Shown in pieces: positions 21,194-26,496 of a stretch of 26,496 nucleotides of DNA. A program made the position numbers and the translations under genes. The first letter of the stretch is position 1, and each line of letters begins with the position of its first letter. The stretch is from an uncultured Selenomonas sp. (GTDB lineage: Bacteria > Bacillota > Negativicutes > Selenomonadales > Selenomonadaceae). The DNA lies in NCBI GenBank assembly GCA_905373085.1, contig CAJPRR010000014.1, forward strand, positions 1 to 26,496, given 5' to 3'. The notes beneath the pieces were generated by a model. The model made no database searches. It saw only the letters and a program-made list of their open reading frames with translations, and was not told where the DNA came from.

Positions 21194-22519
21194 GGCTCTT
21201 TGTCAATTGTCATGGAAAATTTTTTCAAAAATTTTTCTAGGCAGGCTGCGAGCGACGAGCTTGACGTAATTTGTTATTCAGAATAAACAATATGCGGCGA
21301 CGGAAATTGACGATGTTGCGGAAGCCATAGCAGATGCGTTTCAATACCTTGATGGTATTATTGCACCCCTCAGTGAAGCCGTTGTTGTAGCCTGTTTGTA
21401 TTCCTAGCCAGATTTCTTCCTTCCATTGCTGCGTCGTACGCAATACTCGCCTAAACTCATCGATGTCGTATTTTTCGACTTTATCGGCAAAATCCTGTAG
21501 CTTCTTTTTGTACTCCTGCCGACTTTTGCTGTCAAAGATACTGAAATAGTCCTCTTTTAGTTCATGTGCATGGGCAAGTTTTACAGAAAATCCTAGCATT
21601 TTTGCAAGTTTTTTCTTGTCTTTTTCTTTGAGATTCTTTTTTCTGCCAAGGAGAACATGCCTTGAGTTCTTGAACCATTTCTTATCGGACGAATCAATCT
21701 TCGCCTGCTCCTGCTTCCGGATGCTGTCAAGAGCGTTATTGGCGAGGCGTACCGCATGGAATTTGTCGGCGACGATTTCGGCGTTGGGGAAACACTCCTC
21801 AATGAGTTTATGGAAAAAGGCGCATAGATCTATGCTGGCCAACAAAACTTTCTCGCGCTCTTCTTTCGGATATTCGAGGATTGTCTTGTAAAGATTTTCT
21901 GTTGTACGGTCTTTTAGGATAGCACAGCAACTACGATGCTCCAGATCGTTGAGGACAACTTGATATTTCGCGCCGACATTGCCGCGAAATTCGTCCATCG
22001 AAAGAATAGTAGGAAGATTGTGATTGGCAGTTTCCTCGTGTGCCTCCTGCGATTTTGCGAAATGACGCATGACGGTCGAGGGCGATATGCCATGCTTATG
22101 AGCGATGTAAGATGTCGTGACAAGTTCGCCGTGCTCGCTGATGATGGATTGAATGACGCGATGCGGCATCCGCTGGTACTTGTCGATAAACGGGCGTTCT
22201 TCAGGGAAAGTTTTGCCGCAAAAAGGGCAGCGGTAGCGACGGACGCGATAGATGTACTGCGTAGCCGTATCGGGGATGCCTCTCAAAATCTGTTTGTGAT
22301 AATCGTTTACACGCGTATGTGTTGCACCGCAAGCCGGGCATGAAGGATTTTCTGCTGGCTGCGGCAGATGGAATTGGATACATTCATCTGTCACAATTTC
22401 TTTGCAATCGTCTGGCAAACTAAAGAGGTATGTGTTAAAATCTTTACAAGGCATGGTGGATTCTCCTTTGCTATTTTGTGGTCTGGACAACTACAGTATA
22501 GCAGAAAATTCACTGTGCC
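21194..22519 (-). mobile_element. ISL3-family insertion sequence
   Basis: One transposase gene of the ISL3 type within about 1.3 kb, a normal size for the family. The left end begins GGCTCTTTGTC (21194), 43 bases from the transposase stop. The best right end is GGCACAGTGAA on the minus strand (22509-22519), which shares GGC-C--TG with the left end. Flanking octamers GATGTAAT (21186-21193) and GATTTTCT (22520-22527) agree at 5 of 8 positions, so a clean 8-bp target duplication is not shown. The right boundary is therefore tentative. Confidence 0.7.
21237..22454 (-). CDS. ISL3-family transposase
   Basis: A 405-aa transposase. The N-terminal zinc-binding part has CPAC (39-42) and CPFC (76-79), followed by a helix-turn-helix (YIAHKHGISPSTVMRHF). 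The DDE catalytic residues are probably Asp154 (LSMDEFRG), Asp230 (VADKFHAVRL) and Glu362 (NNGFTEGCNN). The C-terminal NGFTEGCNNTIKVLKRI and YGFRNIVNFRRRI block is typical of the family. The start at 22454 follows AAAGGAG; an upstream in-frame extension lacks such a site. The frame is intact and could be active. Base composition is clearly lower in GC than the genes left of the tRNA. Confidence 0.95.
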   Translation of the reverse strand: MPCKDFNTYLFSLPDDCKEIVTDECIQFHLPQPAENPSCPACGATHTRVNDYHKQILRGIPDTATQYIYRVRRYRCPFCGKTFPEERPFIDKYQRMPHRVIQSIISEHGELVTTSYIAHKHGISPSTVMRHFAKSQEAHEETANHNLPTILSMDEFRGNVGAKYQVVLNDLEHRSCCAILKDRTTENLYKTILEYPKEEREKVLLASIDLCAFFHKLIEECFPNAEIVADKFHAVRLANNALDSIRKQEQAKIDSSDKKWFKNSRHVLLGRKKNLKEKDKKKLAKMLGFSVKLAHAHELKEDYFSIFDSKSRQEYKKKLQDFADKVEKYDIDEFRRVLRTTQQWKEEIWLGIQTGYNNGFTEGCNNTIKVLKRICYGFRNIVNFRRRILFILNNKLRQARRSQPA

Positions 22520-22535
22520 GATTTTCTTTTTCTAA

Positions 22536-22580
22536 AAAAGTATGGGCAGCCACTTTGCAGCTGCCCATACTTTTATTTTT
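22536..22580. terminator. Bidirectional terminator by the lipoprotein gene
   Basis: A perfect 15-bp stem (22536-22550 with 22560-22574) with a nine-base loop. TTTTATTTTT follows on the plus strand and CTTTTTTAG on the minus strand. The lipoprotein stop codon lies inside the stem. Confidence 0.9.
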
Positions 22581-23079
22581 CTACCATAGTAATGTCCCAA
22601 CCCGAATGCGCTTCTTTATATTCGGCAAGCAACTTTTCTTTCAATTTCTCTACCTCTGCATCACCATCATCGACTTTATGCAATACGGCATGAGGCATCG
22701 CCATATCGCCAGCGGAATCAACTTGCAGAGACTTGTCGCTTTCGACATAAGTCAATCGCTCGCCCATTCCTTGTACTGCTGTCAAAATATTATTTTTCGC
22801 AGATGCTCCGCTGGTATTGATCTCACGCTCACGCCATTCAAGCCTTGCGGTCTTATCGGTAACGGTAGTATTCCAAAGCCAGATTCTTTTTCCGCTGACC
22901 ACATAACCATTTCCGTTCTTTGCAACTTTCCGTACGACAATCATATCCTGCGGGAATCCGACACTCCGATTTACGCCGACCCATGTTCCTTCAAAAGTAT
23001 CTCCTATGCCGCATCCTGTCACAAGTCCAAGGAAGCAAATAAAGATCGCACTCAAAACAAGCCTTTGTAAATTTTTCAT
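22573..23079 (-). CDS. Small lipoprotein of unknown function
   Basis: A 168-aa predicted lipoprotein. The signal MKNLQRLVLSAIFICFLG ends in the lipobox LVTGC with the modified Cys at 23. The mature part begins GIGDTFEGTWVGVNR, a start typical of small lipocalin-like or beta-barrel lipoproteins (a 'GTW' strand), and ends in a charged helix (DAEVEKLKEKLLAEYKEAHS). I do not recognise a family. GGAGGTG precedes the ATG, and it has its own promoter and a strong terminator. It lies between the insertion sequence and the ssb/topB genes, so it may be island cargo or a host gene at the island edge. Confidence 0.8.
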   Translation of the reverse strand: MKNLQRLVLSAIFICFLGLVTGCGIGDTFEGTWVGVNRSVGFPQDMIVVRKVAKNGNGYVVSGKRIWLWNTTVTDKTARLEWREREINTSGASAKNNILTAVQGMGERLTYVESDKSLQVDSAGDMAMPHAVLHKVDDGDAEVEKLKEKLLAEYKEAHSGWDITMVEK

Positions 23080-23111
23080 AAAGACACCTCCAATAATCTT
23101 CTACTAAGGTT

Positions 23112-23140
23112 ATGATACTACGCAAACGTCGCGATAACAA
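23112..23140 (-). promoter_or_regulatory. Promoter of the lipoprotein gene
   Basis: On the minus strand TTGTTA (23135-23140), 17 bases, then TATCAT (23112-23117). Confidence 0.65.
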
Positions 23141-23161
23141 TAAGCATTATGATGCACGAAC

Positions 23162-23196
23162 CCCTGAGCACAGGTGCCTTTTTCCTAAGCTCAGGG
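23162..23196 (-). terminator. Hairpin after ssb
   Basis: CCCTGAGC (23162-23169) pairs with GCTCAGGG (23189-23196) around a 19-base loop just after the ssb stop. No T run follows, so it may be a weak terminator or an RNA-stabilising stem. Confidence 0.5.
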
Positions 23197-23203
23197 TACT
23201 TAG

Positions 23204-23656
23204 TCAAAAAGGAATCTCCTCATCCGGCACATCCGGCGCATAGGGATCGGAATATATCTTTGCTTCACTGATTCCCTCTGGATGCTCGCTGCTTTCCCTC
23301 TTAGCTGCCTCGCTATCGTTTCCAATATAAGGGACTTCAATTCGCTCGGCAATCACTTTAGCGCGCGTTCTGCGCTTTCCGTCTTGTTCAAAAACGTCAT
23401 TATCTAATCGTCCTTCGAGCGTAACGAAGCTGCCCTTTGTAATGCGGTCATTGCAATATTCTGCAACAGTACCCCATGCTTCCACGTTGAAAAAGTTCAC
23501 ATCGTATGTTTTTGCTGAAGCCGCGCTTCCTTCTGTATTCGATTTCTTCGTTCCCTTGCGCACGGAAACTGAGAAATGAATAACGGCTTTTCCCGTACTC
23601 GTGTATCTCATATCAGGCTCTGTGGCAATAAAGCCGCTCAAGATCAGGCGATTCAT
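23204..23656 (-). CDS. ssb: Single-stranded DNA-binding protein
   Basis: A 150-aa SSB. The OB-fold spans about residues 1-110 (MNRLILSGFIATEPDMRYTS, then FFNVEAWGTVAEYC and GSFVTLEGRLDN). The linker is short, and the C-terminal acidic tip ends DEEIPF, the usual protein-interaction peptide. AAAGGAG is 7 bases upstream of the ATG. It sits 17 bases after topB, transcribed together with it. This placement, away from rpsF/rpsR, marks it as an accessory SSB of a mobile element rather than the housekeeping copy. Confidence 0.93.
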   Translation of the reverse strand: MNRLILSGFIATEPDMRYTSTGKAVIHFSVSVRKGTKKSNTEGSAASAKTYDVNFFNVEAWGTVAEYCNDRITKGSFVTLEGRLDNDVFEQDGKRRTRAKVIAERIEVPYIGNDSEAAKRESSEHPEGISEAKIYSDPYAPDVPDEEIPF

Positions 23657-23673
23657 TAGACTGCTCCTTTCTA

Positions 23674-25710
23674 TTATAGGAAGATTCCTCTTCCTGTCGC
23701 TTTCGATAACCCCTTTGTTAAAGGTTTGTTTCTTGCTTTTGTATCTGGTTTGCCGTTTTTATCCGGCAATGTCGTTTTGCAATCGGGATAGCCTGTGCAG
23801 CCCCAGAAGAAACCTTTCTTCCCTTTACGGCGCATCAATGGCTTCCCGCAAGACGGGCACTTTTGCAAATTGCGCGGAGGCGGCACTTTTGTTTCTTTTG
23901 CTTTCAATAAAAGCTCTGAGAGAAATGCTGCCTGCTCTTTGGAGAAATCAACAAGCGGCATTTGCCCTTTGCCGATTTTATCCAAGGCATCTTCCCAGCG
24001 TGCCGTGATGTCGGGATAGATCAGCGCTGCGGGCAGAATGTTGCAAATGGCGACGCCCATTTCCGTCGGTACGAAGTTCTTTCCTTTCATCTCGACAAAG
24101 CCGCGCTTCTGAATGATCTCGATGATACCAGCACGCGTCGCTTCCGTGCCGATGCCGGAGCATTCCTTAAGAGACGTTGCAAGCTCTTTGTCATGAACGT
24201 ACTTGTGGATTTCCTTCATGGCTTTCAACAGCGTAGCCGGTGTAAAACGCGCCGGAGGTTTCGTGATGCCTTCGACGATTTTGCCGTCGATAAATTCCAC
24301 TGCATCACCTTGCTGCATATCCGGGAGACTTTGCGGCTCATCCTTGTCAGCCTCGTCTTCTTTCCGCGCTTCATTTTGATAGAGGCTTTTCCATCCTTGC
24401 TCCAAAATGACTTTGCCGCTTGCGGCGAAACTTTCGCCTCCGGCTGAAATTTCTATCTGGGTTGAAAGAAATTCCTGCGCCGGATAAAATTGTGCGATGT
24501 AGCTTTTTGCAAGCAAGGTATAGAGGTTCTTTTCTTTTTCATCGAGCGTGGATAGATCGGCGCGAATCGTCGTCGGAATGATCGCATGATGCGCGGAAAT
24601 CTTTTTGTCGTTCCATGCGCGGCTCTTTATACTTCTATCTGCATGTTCGACAAATCGCGCAAGAGCAGTATCGGCTGCCGCCAGATTTTTCAAGATCACG
24701 TCCGCATCACTGAACTGGTTCTCGGGCAGGTAGTCGCAATCCGAGCGCGGATAGCTCGCGAGCTTCTTTTCGTAGAGCGACTGCTGCGTATCGAGGACTT
24801 CCTGTGGCGAGTAGCCATAGATTCTTCCGGCGTCGATTTGCAGCGCCGAGAGAGAATATGGCAGCCGCTGCGGCGATGTGCCTTTCTTCTGCGCGACGCT
24901 TTCGATTCTTGCCGGAGGTACGGCAGCTTTCTCCAAGATTTTTTCTGCCAACGCTTTCTGTAAGATGCGGCCTTCTTTATCGACGCCATCTTGTTCATGC
25001 GATTTCCATTTCGCACGGAAGCTGCCGTTCGCATGCTGAAATTCAATCTGCGGCGTAAAAAATGTCACAGGCTTGAACGTACGGATTTCAATTTCGCGCC
25101 GCACGACCAAACCTAAAGTCGGCGTTTGTACGCGCCCGACGCTGACACTGTTCGGATAGCCTGCCGCGCGTGCAAGAATCGTGTAGATGCGCGACAGGTT
25201 CATGCCGATGAGCCAGTCAGCGCGAGAGCGTGCAAGTGCGGAGTTGCGCAGGCCGATAAATTCGTCATTGGAACGTAGCTTCGACAACGCTTCCTTGACA
25301 GATTTTTCATCAAGCGCATTGAGCAAGATGCGCTTGATGGTTTTCTTATGTAGCACGCCAAGTTCGTTCAACACCTCATCAACGAGCAGTTGTCCTTCGC
25401 GATCGGGATCGCCTGCATTCACAATTTCATCCGCCTCTTTGACGAGAGTCTTGATGACGCCAAATTGCTTTTTTGCATCGGGCTTCACCTTCATCTTCCA
25501 AACGGATGGGATGATCGGCAAATCCTCAATGCGCCAGTGGTGATATTTTTCATTGTATTCTTCGGGCGCATACTGCTCTAGTATGTGCCCGAAGCACCAT
25601 GTCACGATGCCGTTTTTCGTTCGGATGCAGCCGCCACTTTCTGTTCCTCCGCCAAGACCTTCCGCGATGGCTCTGCCGAGATTCGGTTTTTCTGCGATGT
25701 ATAGCTTCAA
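23674..25710 (-). CDS. topB: DNA topoisomerase III (type IA)
   Basis: A 678-aa type IA topoisomerase that decatenates and relaxes DNA. The Toprim domain has EKP at 7-9 and the acidic DPDRE (101-105). The active-site Tyr is 320 in SYPRSDCDYLPE. SVGRVQTPTLGLV (190-202) and GIGTEATRAGIIE are further family motifs. A C-terminal zinc ribbon (CPSCGKPL, then WGCTGYPDC) is followed by a basic tail. It starts with TTG at 25710 overlapping the stop of the preceding gene (TTGA), with a GGGGG-type site 7 bases upstream. Accessory topB next to ssb is typical of integrative conjugative elements. Confidence 0.95.
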   Translation of the reverse strand: MKLYIAEKPNLGRAIAEGLGGGTESGGCIRTKNGIVTWCFGHILEQYAPEEYNEKYHHWRIEDLPIIPSVWKMKVKPDAKKQFGVIKTLVKEADEIVNAGDPDREGQLLVDEVLNELGVLHKKTIKRILLNALDEKSVKEALSKLRSNDEFIGLRNSALARSRADWLIGMNLSRIYTILARAAGYPNSVSVGRVQTPTLGLVVRREIEIRTFKPVTFFTPQIEFQHANGSFRAKWKSHEQDGVDKEGRILQKALAEKILEKAAVPPARIESVAQKKGTSPQRLPYSLSALQIDAGRIYGYSPQEVLDTQQSLYEKKLASYPRSDCDYLPENQFSDADVILKNLAAADTALARFVEHADRSIKSRAWNDKKISAHHAIIPTTIRADLSTLDEKEKNLYTLLAKSYIAQFYPAQEFLSTQIEISAGGESFAASGKVILEQGWKSLYQNEARKEDEADKDEPQSLPDMQQGDAVEFIDGKIVEGITKPPARFTPATLLKAMKEIHKYVHDKELATSLKECSGIGTEATRAGIIEIIQKRGFVEMKGKNFVPTEMGVAICNILPAALIYPDITARWEDALDKIGKGQMPLVDFSKEQAAFLSELLLKAKETKVPPPRNLQKCPSCGKPLMRRKGKKGFFWGCTGYPDCKTTLPDKNGKPDTKARNKPLTKGLSKATGRGIFL

Positions 25711-26066
25711 TACATCGCCCCCTCGTTTTCTGCGGCAGGTTCGTCTTGGTCAATTGACGATTCTTCCTGCGCTCCTTGTCCCTCGGCCTCAGCTGGCGTT
25801 TCATCCGCTTTTTGCTGCTTTGCCAGCGCATAAAGCTTATCCAGATCTGCGGCGTTATCGTAGCCAAGCGCAATGATTCTGCTCCCGACAATCGCACTCC
25901 GCTTCGCTTCAATCTCCGCAATCGTCTGCTTATGCTTTTTGATTTTGCTCTGCATCTTCGCGATGTTCTTTTCCGCATCCGCAAGTTTTTTCTTCTGCCC
26001 TTCCAGCTGTTCGTCCAATTTCTTCAGCTGCTCTGCTGTATCGACGACGGATTTTTTCTCTGCCAT
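25707..26066 (-). CDS. Coiled-coil protein of the topB-ssb operon
   Basis: A 119-aa hydrophilic protein. Residues about 8-58 (TAEQLKKLDEQLEGQKKKLA, then KNIAKMQSKIKKHKQTIAEIE) form a strong coiled coil. A short segment (VGSRIIALGYDNAADLDKLYAL) and an acidic, Ala/Glu/Gln-rich tail follow. This resembles the small DUF4315-type coiled-coil proteins found beside topB in conjugative elements, but that is an inference and I cannot confirm the family. AGGAGGG is upstream of the ATG. It is the first gene of the operon and overlaps topB by 4 bases, so translation is coupled. Confidence 0.8.
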   Translation of the reverse strand: MAEKKSVVDTAEQLKKLDEQLEGQKKKLADAEKNIAKMQSKIKKHKQTIAEIEAKRSAIVGSRIIALGYDNAADLDKLYALAKQQKADETPAEAEGQGAQEESSIDQDEPAAENEGAMY

Positions 26067-26203
26067 CTTCTTCCCTCCTATGAAAAATAGAAAACCATAC
26101 GCGATGCTTACGAATCACCTTTCAAAAACGTGTGCAGCACGCTTTCTCAAAAATGACGCATCGCTCTTCATTCATTCTATCAAAACACAAGATATTGCGC
26201 TAG

Positions 26204-26219
26204 GTGTCACATTTGACAC
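26204..26219 (-). promoter_or_regulatory. Palindromic candidate operator
   Basis: GTGTCA (26204-26209), four bases, TGACAC (26214-26219). It is about 140 bases upstream of the coiled-coil gene and near a possible TAGAAT -10 on the minus strand (26175-26180). It could be a repressor site or the first of the hairpins that fill 26204-26441. Confidence 0.4.
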
Positions 26220-26496
26220 TTGATGTAGTGGCATGAAAATGCTACGATAGAGACAGGTTCGGGGCTTTCGAGGTGCACTTAGGAGTTTCTCCTTTGGAGA
26301 AACTCGGGAGCAACGGGGCGCTTTTGGCGCAGAACTGCAAAAATGCAGATTTAATCATTTTCAAAGAATATGCTTTTCACACTTTGATAATGCCATCGTG
26401 CCAGTTTGGCACGATCGTCCGGACGCTTTTGCATCCAGACGTTTGCCCATCGCCTTCGCGCTGTGAACCTTCGGTTTTGGAAAACAAAGAGAACGA
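26204..26496 (-). other. Non-coding stretch with an array of stem-loops
   Basis: No gene is visible in 26067-26496. From 26204 on there are at least six short hairpins: 26204-26219; about 26225-26245; 26283-26305 (perfect 10-bp stem); 26318-26330; 26335-26348; 26395-26415 (perfect 9-bp stem); and 26416-26441 (11-bp stem). The last pairs fully only as minus-strand RNA, through two G-U wobbles. Minus-strand loops are A-rich (AAA, AAC, AAAA). It may be a structured leader RNA or a transfer/replication origin of the element. It runs off the window. Confidence 0.6.

Noticed and set aside
21186..22527. Clean 8-bp target duplication around the ISL3 element
   Set aside because: The flanking octamers match at only 5 of 8 positions, so the duplication is not demonstrated.
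1..26496. CRISPR array, riboswitch of a known class, or a complete phage defence operon
   Set aside because: No regularly spaced repeats, no recognisable aptamer core, and no intact set of defence genes were found.

Overview
The window looks like chromosomal DNA from a GC-rich, Gram-negative-type Firmicute of the Negativicutes, most likely close to Selenomonas. This rests on the mix of Firmicute-style genes (RNase J, MtaB, RsmE/PrmA, a YeaL-like DUF441 protein, a long FtsA-domain protein, strong AGGAGG-type ribosome binding sites) with high-GC codon use, and on a Dcu-type C4-dicarboxylate carrier that fits a fumarate/succinate anaerobe. The genus is an inference from general knowledge, not a database match.

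Layout. 1-770: a DinJ/YoeB-type toxin-antitoxin operon on the minus strand with a clear promoter and terminator. 777-2552: a MutS-like membrane ATPase. 2604-3357: a HigB/HigA-like toxin-antitoxin pair, bracketed by two identical 26-bp terminator sequences. 3368-5267: ribonuclease J. 5304-9031 (minus): rpsU, a HIT-family hydrolase, and the prmA-rsmE-mtaB translation-modification cluster. 9156-10490: an exported class 3 lipase. 10619-11565: lepB and rplS. 11766-13935: a polar amino acid ABC importer (glnH-glnP-glnQ). 14169-15509: a Dcu-family carrier. 15720-16591: a divergent pair, a 104-aa unknown and a DUF441 membrane protein. 16653-17918: a FakA-like protein that has lost its kinase metal-binding motifs. 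18151-20760: a long FtsA-domain protein with a histone-like basic N-terminus, tandem beta-grasp-like repeats and a C-terminal frameshift. 20815-20888: tRNA-Gly(CCC).

From the tRNA rightwards the character changes. Base composition falls, a broken AAA-ATPase fragment is interrupted by an ISL3-family insertion sequence, and then come a small lipoprotein gene, ssb, topB and a coiled-coil protein in minus orientation. SSB, topoisomerase III and a small coiled-coil protein together are typical of the DNA-processing part of an integrative conjugative element or plasmid-derived island. The last 300 bases are non-coding and packed with short stem-loops, upstream of that operon.

The most interesting items are the degenerate FakA-like pseudokinase, the FtsA-domain protein with its frameshifted last repeat, the hairpin array at the right edge, and the toxin-antitoxin cassette between duplicated terminators. 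Nothing here is a clear new defence system. Several genes (rnj, prmA, mtaB, topB) appear to start at TTG codons chosen by well-placed Shine-Dalgarno sequences.
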